Positions 47,684-62,200 of a stretch of DNA of 64,000 bases are shown one piece after another. Source of the DNA: Drosophila persimilis (taxonomy: Eukaryota; Arthropoda; Insecta; Diptera; Drosophilidae). A model generated the notes under the pieces. The model was not told the origin of the DNA. It did not search any database and saw only the letters and a program-made list of their open reading frames with translations. The stretch lies in NCBI RefSeq assembly GCF_003286085.1, contig NW_020825289.1:14198001-14262000 (forward strand), in the 5' to 3' direction. Made by a program: the position numbers and the translations under genes. Position 1 is the stretch's first letter; every line of letters begins with the position of its first letter.

Positions 47684-50600
47684 ACAAAACATTAATTCTG
47701 ATATATTTTCCATAAAGAAATTTCAATAAAAAACCTTAAAGACACCGTGGATTCCCGTTGGCGGTGTATTAACCGCATATTTAAGGGCCCGCAGGCGCTT
47801 TCTGACTTCATCGCACTCGCACTCGCACTCCCGAGCCTTTATTTGAACGCATTTAATAATCAACACAAAAACGTGACAATGGCTCAAAACAAACAAAAAC
47901 GCTGAAGGTGCGTCAATCAGGGGCATCGCAGTGCAAAAAAGGGAACGCATCAAGTGAGAAAAATAGAAGGAAAACTCCGGCAAGTATTTGCATATCAAAA
48001 TGCCAGTTGGGATGTGGAAAAACCTTTGCCGAAGCGCCCTTCAGGGCGGATGATTGAAGGGCTGACAGGGCGACAGGGAGGGGGGAGCCGAGGAGAAGCC
48101 TTTAAATCACTGGCAAAAACGTGTTAAGTATTTATCTATCGAAAAATTGTGGGGCTCCCACCATCCGGCAAAGAGGTAAGATGCGAGAGTGTGTGGTGTG
48201 GTGTGTGTGTGTGTGTGTGTGCGGTGTGTGGGGCAATTTATCAAGTGGCAAAGTTTTTAGCACAAATGAGTCGTGGCGCGGGTCCTGATCCTGGCCTCCG
48301 TTTGCCTCCAGGATTAATGAGTCTCGTGTGCTTCTGCTGCTGCCGGGGTACATCCTCGATATTCGCCCGGCAACACGTACCAATAATCCATCACCAGTCC
48401 AGCGACTGTGTTGCCACTGTGTGGCAGTGTGGCAGCTTTTGGTCCGCCTATGTGTGGAGTTCTTCGATTACTTAGCAGCAGTTTATGCCACCAAAATCCA
48501 TCCCATCTTTGCCTAAACAAAAGTGCCACAAAAGTGGTGTCAAGCGGTACGTTCATGGCTGCTTCCTTGGCGATTCCTTGGCGATTCTTTGGCGATTATT
48601 AATGACCCCCCCAGCAGCGGGTGTATGCATATCGAGTCGGGAATTGTTTGCCATATCATTTATCAGCTGAGAATATTTGCTGCGAGACTTGTTGCGCACA
48701 AAAAAGTTTTTCGTGTCCACGTGGGAAACCAGCAGAGACGCAGAGACGCAGACGACGGCTACTGAGGACTACCGCAACACAAATGGCTCGGATAAGAGAT
48801 GTGAAACCGAACAAGGCATGAAAGGAGCGCGCCACAGTTATGACTGAAATATATGAATACGCCACGGCGATGTGGCAAGCTAAACGCTGGGCAAATGGCA
48901 TCATGAGAGGCGAGGCGATATCACGCTCCACCGGGAAAGGTGTTGCCCGGGTTGCCTGCAACAAGTAGCATCCAAATTGCATGTGGCTGGCCAATGGGTT
49001 AAGATCCCCAAGATTAATGGACCTCTGTTGGGCACGACATTGAAATATACTGGGGAGAGGCGGACACACGACACCGAAAGAGTTGCCAAGTGGCTGTCTC
49101 GGTGCACACGTGCTTCCGAGAAAACAACCCGCTTTTCTGGATCAACGCCTACCTATTTACTCGAGCGTATAAAAAAAAAAAAACCACAAAACATTGGCGG
49201 CAGAAAACTGCCAAAAACCCAATCGTTTCGATTCGCGTGTTCTAAGCAATTTCAAAGCAATAATCGTTGGGTGTCTTTTAAATTAACTAACCAGAGCCAT
49301 GCAAGCCATGCAAATAATACTCGTAATAAGCCATATTGACAGGCCCGTCAACGATGATGTGTGCGATGGGGGGGGGACTAGTCGTTGTTTTATTTCCATT
49401 TAAATAATCTAAAATTAAAATCATTTTTCCGCCAGAAGCAACTCTGGCAGAACGATAGATGGACGGATTGATTGATGGATGAACGATGTATGGCGATTGA
49501 TAGACATATACATACGCCCTCGCCCTCGCCCCCTCGCGTTCTCAGGGAATGACAAACCAACCAAATAAAATGCCAAAAAAAAACGCAAAGAAAACGCAAT
49601 TAAACAAACACAGCGAGAGTTTTTTGGTTTTTTTTGGTTGGGATCTTTGGTTGGGAGGTATCCTTGGGCCGGGGATGTTTTCTACCCCTAATAAACAGTT
49701 TGATTTTAATCAATGAACCGCAAAGCCAAATACATGAAAATGCCATCCAATGACGGCCGACAGACAGTCCTACGTCTGTCCTTTCCTCTCTTAAGCCTCG
49801 TAAACCTTTTCCGGTTAGAACTTTCGTATTTGCTTAGACACGGCAACTATGTAAACAGCTCTCCCTGGGAGTACCGATCCATAAATACACGCTCACTTCT
49901 TCCAAAGGGGGTTCCTCATGCATATTTATGGCACTTAATTTGTTCGTTAAGCGAATGAAAGAATGAATGTATTCGAAGAGCATTCATTCATTCCACTCAC
50001 TCTCAAGCGTTTTGTTTGAACCCCCCTTTTTTTTTTTTTTTGGTGTAATTAGAAGCCCTCCACCCACATGGGCTCCCCCCTGTGGCCCATGCATATTTAT
50101 GAGTATGGATTTAATAAACATTTTCATTTATTTGTCTTGTTTGTCGCTTTGGGGCCAATCTAGTTCACTTGGGGCTCCCCCCTGGGCTCCAACAGCCACA
50201 ACAGCCGACCAATCATGTTCGGGCCAACTATGCGGAAGTATCTCTCCTGGCCAACCTATAATCATAACCATATAGGAGCCAAAACACATGTTCCCCACCC
50301 CCCCGACGGGGAGAGAGAGAGGCAATTTCGAACAAGGCCAACACTGGATCATACCAATTTGAGCGGCTAGAACTATTTTCTAAATTAGGGAAAATAATAT
50401 AGCACACCGGCAGCTCCATGCCGCATCGTGCTGCAACATGTGTTGCACCTAGAGTACCGCTACGATTACGATCGTTATCACCAAATCAGCGGCAGGGGTT
50501 AATAGAGCCGTACACCAGAGGCCACAGAGAGGGCCAACGATCGGTGGATGAGCAGCACACATTGGCCTCGAGTTGGGGCCCGTGTCAGCTGCGTCCGAGT

Positions 50601-52994
50601 TTGCCACATTATTTGCAGATCTCGCACCTTGGCTACCAGCAGAGCAGCAGAGCAGGAGCCTCACTTGACCACACTAATCCATCTTCTTGGCAAAATGTTG
50701 CGATAAAGCCGATCGCCAGATCGCCAGATCGCCAGATCGTTGCACTTCGATACTTCGATTATGGTTAAGTAGACAGCAGGCTACTTAACCTCCAGCTAAA
50801 GCGGTTGGCTTTGACGATCGGCGGGGAGGGAGAGGGGGGAAGAGGAGAGCTCTTTGGGGATTATCTTGTTTAGGCTGGGCGTCATTTCTTAGTAAATTAC
50901 TTTAATAGTATAAACATAATCATTTGTATTGCGGCTGCTGCTCAGCCACCAGGCCCAGAGCCCGTGCCTTGGCAGGTTCTGGCCGGCTCTGGCTGGCTCT
51001 GGCTGGCTCCGACTGGCTCTGGTAGTAATCTCTTTCTAGTTAGGACGATGCGATTGATCGGCTCGAATCACAGTTATCTGTGTAACAGTGAAAAATTGAA
51101 AATTGTACATGTGCGATCCTCGGGATGCTCACAGTTTAATGGCTCCCGTCTTGCCACTCTGTCCGCGTCCGTCCGCACTCGGCGAGGCCCGGAGGTGAAC
51201 TGAGTTAAACCCCGGCAAACGATCGACAAACTCGCGAAGGGAAAACGCAGCTGTCACGGGTGAAAGGGTCCCCTAATTTAAATATTTAATCAAACTAATT
51301 TGCATACGCAGCAGGGTCATGTTTACCTGATCGCCAGACAAAGAGATGTCGGGCAGATCGGGCACAAAAGAGGGATCAATGGGATACAGCTGGTTGGGAT
51401 GTGGGATGCTGGCTCCTGGATGCTGGATGCTGTGTCGGATCTGGCCAAAGGGTTGATTTCCCGCCACAATCGCTCAAATAACCAAATCCTTCTGTGTTAA
51501 ATTTTGTTTTCTTAGCGAATAAAAAATGCACACAAATTTGAATAAAACAGCATGGAAAATGTTGCAGAAAGCGACGAGAAACGGAACGAGCGAGGGAAAA
51601 GCGCGAAAACCACGAAAATTTTTGCATAATTTATTGAAATTTCGTGCCGCAGACAAAGGAGTCGACGGACGGAGCACCCGACTCTGAGTCCGAGTCGGAG
51701 TCCCGGCCATGAAATGTGTTTCTATTTTCTCGCTACTCTGCGGTGCTCCCCTCCCCACCACTCCATTCCTTGCTGCATTATCCTTTTTGGCTTGTGTGCA
51801 TTTATTTTTCATTTGCATGAATTTTTCATTGTTTTCCCAGACACGAAAGGAGCGCTAGGATGCACTTAACGCTCCACAGGATCGGGGACAAACACGCGAT
51901 ATTTGTCAGCGGGAAATCAGCTTGAAAATCAAGTCGACTAGAGTTCTCTGTGGAGTCTGTGGACTCTGCAGGGATATAGACATTCATCCGAGGCAATGGC
52001 TGGAACCCAAGCCAATATTTTCGCTTCTCCATGCAGAAAAATCTACAGAATGCTCCAGATGCTGTGGCGGCCAAAATGTAAACAAACTTCGGTGCAATTT
52101 GTTGTCACTTGTTGGCGCTGCAGCGTCCTTGTGTGCACAAAGTTTAGCGGCTCTCCTTTGGATACCTATTAGGAGGGAAAAAAAGAGATGGAGAGTCACT
52201 AAGCGGATGGCCCAAGCATTAGGTAAAAGGCCAATCCATAGCTTGTGGGAGCTGGCCAAGGACTATATATCTATGGGGCAGGCTCGGCCATTTTCCAAAC
52301 TCTCGGGGACTCTCGGGGGTGCGCCGTAGCCTTAGTTTTAATCGAAAGTTAAATCCTTTACACGAGTGTGTCCATGTCCTAACAACAACAATGGCAACGC
52401 ATGCACACTCCACCCCCATCCCCAACCCCTAACGGGGAATTTGTCTAGGAGAGGGTGGCTGCCCCTGCCCCTGGCCCTGCCCCTGCTGCTGCTGTGGTGG
52501 TGGCAACTTGGCGTCGGTGGTTGCTAAATGCAATTTATCATAAAAAGGCAAAAAAAAAAGAGAAAGGAAAGATAGAAGCTTCAAGCTTGAAATTGAAGCG
52601 GGCGACCCCTTCGGAGGAGGAGGTGGGGGGCGCCAGTCAAAGTTCGCTGGGAAACAGTAGAGGTTTTTGGTGAGGGGGAAGCCATCCCACACACACGCAC
52701 ACTGGCACACACACACAGCTCATCTAATAAGACGCATTTAGCGTCTGTCAGTTTCGAGTGTGGAACGGAACGCAGGGCAACGCAAGGAAGGACGAGGACG
52801 AGGACGCGGACGCGGACGCGGATGCGAACGCAAATAGGAAAAAGTTATGGAGCTGTAATAAATTGGATTAGTTCGAGTAGCGACGCCATTTTGTCTTACA
52901 CATAACGGTGCCCCTGGAGAGGAACGGGGGAACGGGGGGGGAGGGCCAGGCCGCACGCTGCTTTTCATTTGGAAGGGATTAGCAGGGACTTTTC

Positions 52995-53019
52995 GGGGGG
53001 GGGGGGGGGGGGGGGGGGG
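52995..53019. repeat. Poly-G run
   Basis: Twenty-five consecutive G, the only long G run on this strand among several C runs. Confidence 0.9.
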
Positions 53020-56000
53020 CCAAAGGGAAAGAGGGGCAGGGGAGAGTGGAGAGCTCCACTTTTATTGGAGTACTGCGAAGCCTTCTATCAAAACTGTGGG
53101 CTACGTGCCAAATCAAAATCAGATTTTCATTTCCATTATGATTTGTATTCCACGCGCTCGGATTGCACTTCAATTTGCATATGAAAGCGATTCCCCCTCC
53201 CTCCCCAGCCCTCTTTTTGGCACCTTTCCTTTTCCGAACGCTAAATGATTCCTTTCCATTCCATTCCATTCCATTCAAATATTGTCTGTCATGTGAAGTG
53301 CCTGAAGTTTCCCCTACTCTCCAGGCCCGGCCCGTGTTTCGGTTTTTTTCCGAGCAGGGAATCGGTTTCGTTTCACAATTTTCCTGCCTCGACAATTGGT
53401 TTCATATATGCAAATTTTTCCTACCTTTTTCACTCTTTCCCATTAATCCAGCATATCAGAGGCTGCTGTTTTTTTGGTTTTTTGTTTGTTGCAGCTGCCT
53501 CAGATGCTGCTGGATGCCGCCGGCACATCTGTGTGTGGCTCGAAGAACTAAAACAGAGCATTCGAAACGGCCTTATTCGTTTGATATTCAGTAATTATTG
53601 ATGTACTCTACCGCTCCTCCTCCTATAGACCCCTCCTGGGGCCACGTGTACCCCACATATCAAAGCTTCGTTTGCCATCAAATGGATTTCATTTTGAAAT
53701 CCAATAACTGCCAAAAGGAATCCTCCTCCTCCTCTATAGCCGGGCAACCCTTTCCGAGGTCCTCTGGTCCTCTGGTCCTCTCTATCTGCTCGAACAGAGC
53801 CCCGCGGCGTACGCGGGTACATGCTTTATATGTACTGCCTTGAAATGAAACATTCTTCGAGTACATAATGTAACAAATACACAGATACACGGACACACCA
53901 GCGCATGTCGCAGTAAATTTCGCACTTTACGCACTGCTTCCCCGCCAGCGCGAAAAAGGGTTGAAAGTGCGTATGGTCCTGGCAGGACAAACACCCCAAA
54001 AAAGCGCGCACACACGCACTAACCCACACACTCGCAGGGCTTCGTTGGTGGCGTTGCCAGATTGTCAGCGGTGGCATTTCGCCTTCATCGGCCTAAGCCT
54101 CTTTCCATTCGGAAACCCTTCCTCCGGGAGGCCGTGGACCACGTTCGCGCGTTGGCGGCCATTATTATTTTCCTTTTCAGCTCTTTTACCACCCCCCTCC
54201 CCCGCCCCCCTTCCCATCGTTCGCCGGCCACTTTCTTCGACGTTATTGTAATTTTCTTAAAAATATTTTGGCAGTAAACTTTCCAGATTTAAGCCCTTCC
54301 TCGTCCTACGTTGCGAGAAGCCCTTTTCGGCGTTTTGCGGTTTGCACGGCTTTCAGGGCAGCCACCCCCCCCCCCCCCCCCCCCTCCCTTCGGCCGGCCA
54401 CAGCCACCGAGCAACTCGCGTTTTTAATCTCATTTTATGAAATGAAAATTTTCAATTTTTCGACAAGAGATAAACTTTTTCTACTTGAATGCGTAATTAC
54501 TTGGCTTTCGAATGAAAATGCTGTGAATTTTCGACGAGTTCTTTGCCGACTTTCGGTGGCTGCTGCTGCTGCGGCGAGCGACGCTGCCGTCACCACTGTA
54601 ACCGTAAGCCATGATTCCCAAAATGGCGGACGGTGGCAGCCTAACGGTTATTAAGATGATTAAAATAGACAGAAATACAAGTGGACTTATGATGTAGTCG
54701 ACTGAGCTTTGGCGTCCATTGGGATGGGAGGGGGGTCGGCTCCCAGGACCTCTTTAACAGCCAGAGATCCAGAGTTGGAGAAGTGTTAACGACAAGCAGT
54801 CGAGATGGTAATTATAGTTTGCATCGAGTACTTGGTCTAGTCCTAGCTACCACCGATTTCGGCCCAAAATCGAATGAAAACTCGAAGGTCCGTGGCACGT
54901 AGATACGAGTAAACAAGTGGCGGTGTGTACAACGTCAAGATAAGCAAAAATTAATGAGGGAAACATCAGTTCACTGGGCAGTACATAAAATACAGGGTGC
55001 GTTCCACGCAAAAAATTCACCAGGAAGTTCTCCAAACCATTTGCTGAGATCTGAACGGGGAGCTCTCTAGGAAAATGAATAATAAGGCACCCTGTGTCCC
55101 AATAAGAAAACAATGGACGCACATGCCAAAGGAAGGACGATAAAAAAATGCGAAGAAAACCCCACAACGAACAGAAAAATGCAAACAAAAAGGAACACAC
55201 ACAAAAAATGTCTGAAGATGGTAAAAAAAACTTTTCTCCAACTTTGTTTTTGCTTAATGAGCAAATACACACACACACGCACACACACACACGAGAAAAA
55301 ACGCATTAAAAAATGCGTTAAGGGCGCGTTGCCAAGAGCCGAAAGAACAAATATTAATGTCTGGGATACACACACACACACACACAAGTGCGTGGTATAT
55401 TTAAAAATTGTTTCGGATTTTGGGGACTCGAAAATTACACTTGCTGCCAGGGGTTGATGTTTTGTGATACCCCGTGCAGGCGGCGCGAGAGGATTGCAAC
55501 TTCAAGTGATCTCCGGGAAAGGTCCTTGGGTCGTACTCTAGCCCTGGGTCGAAGCTCACGGGTATTATTGGCATAAACTAGCTTTAAGGGGTATCCACTA
55601 GCCTATACCCCATTTAATTCACTTTTTTTTTGGTTAAAAATACCAGATCTTTGCCAGATACTGCACGCACATGTCGCTTTGGACCACCCCTCCCTGCCCC
55701 TGCCGCTGCCCCTGCCTACTGCCCCACACACACACACACACACACACACTTTGGCTTTGGCATAAATTATTTAGACTCATTTAATGTGCTGCCCGCTGAA
55801 GCTTCATTCGTTTTTTTACGATTTTCAATTTTTATTTTCGCTTTTCTTTTGCCACCCTTCGAATGAGTTTTGTGCTCTCTCTTTCTCTCTTTTTTGCTTA
55901 CATTTATTTTGGGGTATTTTTGTGTGTAAAAGCAAGGAAATTTTGTTGGTAAAATTAAAATAATGTGTCCCCTGTCGCCGCCAGACGCGACTCAAGACTC

Positions 56001-59000
56001 GCGACTCGCGGAGGTGGACGTGGGTGTGGATGTGGGTGTGGGTGTGGATTGTGTACTCGCATTGTGTGGGTGGAAATGAGAGGTACAGTGGAGGGTCCAG
56101 CTGGTTTTACGTCTCGACTGCTTCAAGTCGATAATCTTCCATTAGGAAGGACGCGAATAATGAGTAGACCGAAGGAAATAGCTTTTTAAGGGAATCTTTT
56201 CTTACAGTCCATCCAATCAGTGCCTCTGTCCACTGAGGATCGGTCGAAATTCCTCTTCCCTCTCCCCCTTTCAGCGCTCTAGTGTGTAATTATTTGGACA
56301 TCAAATGATAATGCGATTTAATGGCACCATGGCCCTAATCACACCCTTGTTTGTCCGTTTGTTTGACCACACGAAACAGATACAGAGGGGAGAGGGAAGG
56401 TGTAAAACAGGAAGTGACCAGGACCAACCCAGTGTGAAGTGGTCAGTGGTTGGGTTAGATGGGTCAACTGGTTTACGGGGCTGACCCGCTGACTTCTGAA
56501 GTGTTTTCAGCTTTATGGTTTAATTCTGTTTGACTTTTCGTTTGGGCAGTGCATAAATTAGCATTAAATTAGTGCGCCTCAAGAGGGTTTATGCCTCTAT
56601 AGTGGCCGTTAAGCAATTAGCATTGTAATTGATGGGCTAATGGCGTTAAATAATAGTTGTATGACACTATCGGCGTGGCAAACAGATTTAAGAGGAAGAA
56701 ACCCCCCACCCAATACACATGAAAACCCTCGGAACGACCCAATCTTTCAGCACCTGCTGCAGCATCCAAGACGATCCAAAGGGTCCAAGCATATCCTACC
56801 TGGAAATGTTCAGGGAATGTACTGGATTTCATTGGGCCGCAAAGCACAGGAAAATTTTGTAACCCCATTTCCGTTTTCCATCAGAAAATCATTAGTGCCT
56901 TGACTAGTTATAAACACACGCTGGATCGTAATACCTACAACAAAATGGCAGACCATGCGTTGGGTTTCATTAATCTCCCGCTGGCCCCCTGACCATGCCC
57001 CCCCCCCCCCCCCATGCGACAGCTATGCAAATTAACGGTATAACTACTAACGCATTTTCTTGAACAATTAGCGGAGGCCATGTTCCGTGCATGTTCGGGG
57101 CTCATGTGGGGAATGCGAGTGACCACCACTTGACCATTTAGCGCACCAGTAGCGCCGGCACGCTTCCAAGGGGATACCCACAATGCCTGGCCTAATGACC
57201 ACTACGCACTTCCGGCTTGGTCCTCAAGCAGTCCAAGGACTCTCATGCGTATTTTTGTGACTCGCTGACTCTGAACTTTGATAAATATTCAAATTGGATG
57301 GCCCTACGCCTGGGCCAAAGTGTGTCGCGTATTAAAAAGTCATTTTCCAAGCAAATGAGTTAACATTTTCCCCATTTTTTCCCCAAAGAAAGCATGGGGA
57401 GGTGGCGCAGGTGGGACGGAAGCACATGCTGCTCGACATAAGCTTGGCCCGGAAGTGCCATACGTGCAGGAAATGCGTGATTCTTGTAAAGAATCGCACT
57501 ATATTATGGTCGATATGTGAGAGCCTTGGGAATGAAACCCAATTTCTAGCCACAAGAATTACTGGGGAACACTGGAAACGTAAGAGGCAAACAAATTGGG
57601 AAGCTATTGGGACGGGATTTCATAAGTTTTGGAAGACCAGCTTACAGGAATTTTAACATGGTTTCCATTTCTGCGCTTTCAACACAAATGCGATGAATAT
57701 TAATGATTTTGAAACATTTTGTACAAACTCCTAAAAGCCTCTTGCTGCCGAATTTAAATTCCTTTTTTCGGCAAACGTCAGATGTAAAATCCTTGAAAAT
57801 CATAAATATTCCAAACAGTTCGCTGGCTGTCTCCCGCTTGCCGCATCTGATTGTTGATGGTTGATGGTTGGGTCTGCTGTGGATCGGCTTAGGCTGATGC
57901 CTGTCGGTTGGTCCTTGGGTCCTGCCCACAGATGCCGCCTCCTTTTTAATGATTTTCCACGCTGTACTTGAGGTCTGCTGGCCTCGTCCGCGCTCCACTG
58001 CCTTTTTATTGGATTTTCCAATGGAGCGTTCAAAGTTTTTCCAGCCATATCTTCAGCTTCGGCCGACGGCTTTGAGAATCATTCCGGGATCGATTCGCTC
58101 CCTCCTTGGGCTCGTACGGGCCTGGCCTGTGTTTGTTGTCCGGGCTTGTCATCTGGCTAAGCTCTAAAAATTAATGATGCGCGGCACATTCGATAGTCGC
58201 GACTCGAGAGAGTCCCCTGCTGTCATTGGCCGGGCAGGATATTCGGGATGTACTCGGGATATGTGCGTATGCAAAAAAGGAAAATATAAAAACGAAAACA
58301 GAAAACATAAAACAGAACACAAACCAAATTCACATTCGCCTAAGCTGCGGCTTAGTTTCGTTTTCTCATTGATGAAAATTAATGAGTGTGCGTGTTGTGC
58401 TCCGGCCCTGTCTGTAAATATGCAAAATGAATATTTTCCGAGATTCTTTAGTTTTCCCCCCTCTGCTGCCCCGCTGCCCCTCTGCCCAGGATGTGGCTCA
58501 TTCTCAGCTATCGCGCATTTGCGCGCACAGACCGAGGTACAGGCTCAAGACTAATTTGCATAATTACAGCCCGTAATTTTTTTGTCCTTACGGATACAAA
58601 CGAACCGGTGGTGGGACAGACGGCTATTTCCTTTCCTCTCCCATACGCTATATGTACATATGTGCGTACGAGTATGGCATTTTTTTGTTGACTTGATATT
58701 TGTTTACTACGCAGCCACACATACTATTGTAGAGTCGCGTATGTATTCCGAACAATATATGTACATATGTACATTCAAATGGAAATAGGGGGACAAAAAA
58801 GGATATTCCAACTCACATTTGAAATCAAACAAAGGTGAACGTGACTGAAAGGCGTCTGCTTTTACAGAATCTGTTTAATGATAATTCGATCAAAGCAGAG
58901 TGCAAGAAGTGAGTGCTAGATCAAGGGCAGGGCAGGCGGCCCGAATGGCCCGAGAGCTAGTGCAAGCGAGCGCGATCATCGGCCCCCGCTACGCGCTGTC

Positions 59001-59220
59001 TTCGGTTCTTATTTTGCTTCGTACAGCAGCAAACTTCGTTATCTCTCTCTCTCACCAAACAGCGCTCTCAATAGTGCTGAGCGAGAAAGAACACCCGAAA
59101 GAGAGGTTTACCACCTTGCATTTCAGCGCGACAGATCGAGAGAGCAAACGTAAAAGCGAAGTAAAGAAAGACACGAGATGGAGACTAGAGATAAGGCCTG
59201 CATATGCTGCTGCCGTGAGC

Positions 59221-59281
59221 GAGAATATATACATATGTACATATATATGCTATTACATATGTATGTACATATGTATGTATG
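59221..59281. repeat. Palindromic TACATATGTA microsatellite
   Basis: The alternating words ACATATGTACATATATATGC and TACATATGTATGTACATATG are self-complementary and could form hairpins. Single copies of the same word lie at about 58650-58662 and 58757-58771. Confidence 0.8.
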
Positions 59282-62200
59282 CGGACGACACAGTAATAGA
59301 GTTTTATTCTACTGCTATAGATTTTTGGCTGATTTTGGGCTGCTTCCCCGAACATCAGTCCTTATTCGATTCATTCGTTTGCCAAATTGGTTACAATGGC
59401 CGCGATAATACACATTTAAATTATTTATTATGTGCCAGACTCCCCACAGACCACACAAATTTCTCATTAACTTTGGGTTTGACCAGAAAAACTTTTACCA
59501 CTCTCAACTTTGGCAGCAGTCCACAGACTTCTTCCCACAAGCAGCAACCCTCAAAGTTATTTTCCTTTTTTTTCAGCGCTTTTCAGCGTACATACATATA
59601 CAGATTTTTAAACTAATTTCAAGACGCGTTGCGCTCTTCTCTCTTTTCGGCTGGATTTTCTCTCGATTCAAGGATGGAGTCGGTCGTCGGACGTCGGACG
59701 TCGGACGACGGTCTTGGGACAGTTCGGAGCAGGGCTCCGAGAGTTCATTCCACTCATTAGCATGTGCTCTGCTCCGCTCCGCTCTGCTCTGCCCTGGCCT
59801 TCCCTGACAAAAGAGAAGAGAAAGAGAGAAGGGAATTGTGTTCCTTCTGTGTCTGCCTGTTTCTTTAATTTTATCGATTTTCCCGGCTAGTCTTGGAGGG
59901 TTACGTTACGGCGCTCTTCTTTACCGTTACCTCTGCCGGCTAATGAGCTGCACTTGTAGTCCATTTTTGTCGGACTCCACTCCTCGCTGGAGTCGCTGAT
60001 TGTAATCAGCATAATGTGTACTCTCTTACACTTCAATAGTTCACGCCACGGATCAGTGGAGCCCACTCCCCTGTGGCATCAATGCGTAGCGAGAGAATCG
60101 CCGCCAAGACGCCAAGACGCCAAGACTGCTCACTGCCATCTTTCTTATAGGCTCTAATAACCATAATCAGGTTAACGTTAACGTTCAGTTTACCCACTGA
60201 TTTGCTGCCACTTCGCAGCCTGCTCCCATTTCATCGGCAGCTCCGGATTCTGCCCAGTGAATGTGTGAACATTCGACGCTGAGTTTCCGCGAGCCATTTT
60301 CCATTTTCAGTTGCCGAATGGCCCGCAGATAGAGATACGCTGATACAGATACCGATTCCAACACTTACGATAGAAGCCCGATTTTAATCAAAACGGTGAG
60401 CCGTTGCCCAATCGAAAGAAAAAGACCTTTCTCCCGCACGTTAGCTGTTTATATAATTATGATATTTGATTTAATGACGACTTGCTTCCGAAACAATCCA
60501 ATCAAAAAATTTGATTGAAGTGGGCGTCGTCCGCCCAGCGAAACTGCTGCCTGCCGCTGCCAGGCGTGAGGCTATTTCTGGGGTCAAGCCCCCTCGAAAG
60601 AGTTCCTTACACTTGCTAATGGCTAACTAGTTCGGGCAATCGCTTCAGCTGATTTACTGTAATGGTGCATACCCATGCCCACACGATCGGCCCCCAAAGA
60701 CTCACATGGTAAGGCGATCCTACGATACTAAATTCTTAATTTTAAATCATTAGCAAGTCTCGGCGCACGGTGGAGTATGTGTAGATGGCTGCATCGCCCA
60801 GAGCACAGTCGAGGCGGCAGAATTTAATACCCATATATTGTTAAGGGACTGCTACACACGGCCGTGGCTGGCCATGGATGGCTCTGGGGATCTGCAGATC
60901 CGCATCCGCCTGCTTTTGATTTTTAAATTGAAAATAATAATTTTGCGCACTCAATTTTCAGCGATTTGTCAAAACATTGTTTATTGTCGACGCCAACTCC
61001 CGTCCCCCCGATCCTCCACGACCAGCACCACGTCGTTCTTTTCTGTTGGCCGTCGCAGCCCGCACCCGAGCCCGCACCCGAACCCGCACCCGAACCAGCG
61101 CCCAGCGCTTCGGCGGCGCACTTTAAGTTAATTGAAATATTTCAACGATTTTCGCCCTGTGGTTTCTTCTACCTGCCGTCGTGTGTCCGTCTTCGGGATC
61201 AAAGGGGATTCCTCTCTGCATGCGGCCCCGATCAAAGAGCTTTTGCATATTCCTCTTGGTTTATTCCTCTCTCCTCTCTCTCTCTCACTCGTCTCTTCTC
61301 TCGCGGCCTTTTAATAGAATTCAACGCTCATTTCTATCGCATGCGATTTATGTCCAACGTATTTCAGTTCACGAGTCTCCTGCACTTCCCGAATCCCCCT
61401 CCCCTGTGTCCGGGGTTCAATATTGATTTTTATTGCCATTTGACCGCTAGGCGCCGTATTGCTTTTCAATTGAGTGATTATTGCTCTCGAAGGAGCCCGG
61501 CCCGGGCCAGCCAAGGCCCGTATGGGAAAATCGTTGGCCAGATATTGGACGACGATTGATGTCGAGTCGGCGAGGGGATCGTGAATGGTCTCTGATTGGC
61601 CTGGCTGATAGAGTGAGCACCTCTCCGTCTTCTGCTGGGCAGAGAAGTATCAGAACTCTCCTCGAATGATTTACCGCCGCATAAGCTCCAGTACAACCTC
61701 TACAAAATGTCCTGCCACTGGCCCAGAGGCCTGCTGAGCACTTTCTTGGGTAATCCCGAGGCTTTGTAGCCTGCAAATTGTCGGCTTGCTGTTTTTTCTC
61801 AGAGGCTGCATCAAATCATACTCCTTCATGACGTCTGCCTCTCTTAATGCGAGTCTATGACTGTCATACGCTCTTGGCGTCCGGCTAAACCAAAAAAAAA
61901 TACTCTATACAATATGAACCGAATCCATCCGGAGCGGCGGAGAGAAGGCTGCCAACGCCCCAAAAAGTTTCCAAGTCGTCGACGGAAGGCAACGCGTAAA
62001 TCTTTTGCATAATTCAGTGACTGCTTTGCCTTCGTTTCGTCCTCTATAAAGCCCACTTGAGGGTCCATTCCCATTCCCATTCCCGTTTCCCCTGCCTTTC
62101 CAGCAGCTGCTTGTCGCACCAATAACGTGCACCACCCACCACGCACTCTGCTCCTCCTCCTCCTCCCCCCCCCCCCCCCGGCCTTGTTTGTGTCCATTCA

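Noticed and set aside
58900-59616. 238-codon open frame
   Set aside because: It runs straight through GAGA and TACATATGTA repeats (reading as ICTYICYYICMYICMY) and shows no domain, so it is a repeat-driven frame.
60966-61559. 197-codon open frame
   Set aside because: Driven by CCCGAGCCCGCA repeats (PEPAPEPAPEPAP) and overlapped by other frames of equal length; no splice or start support.
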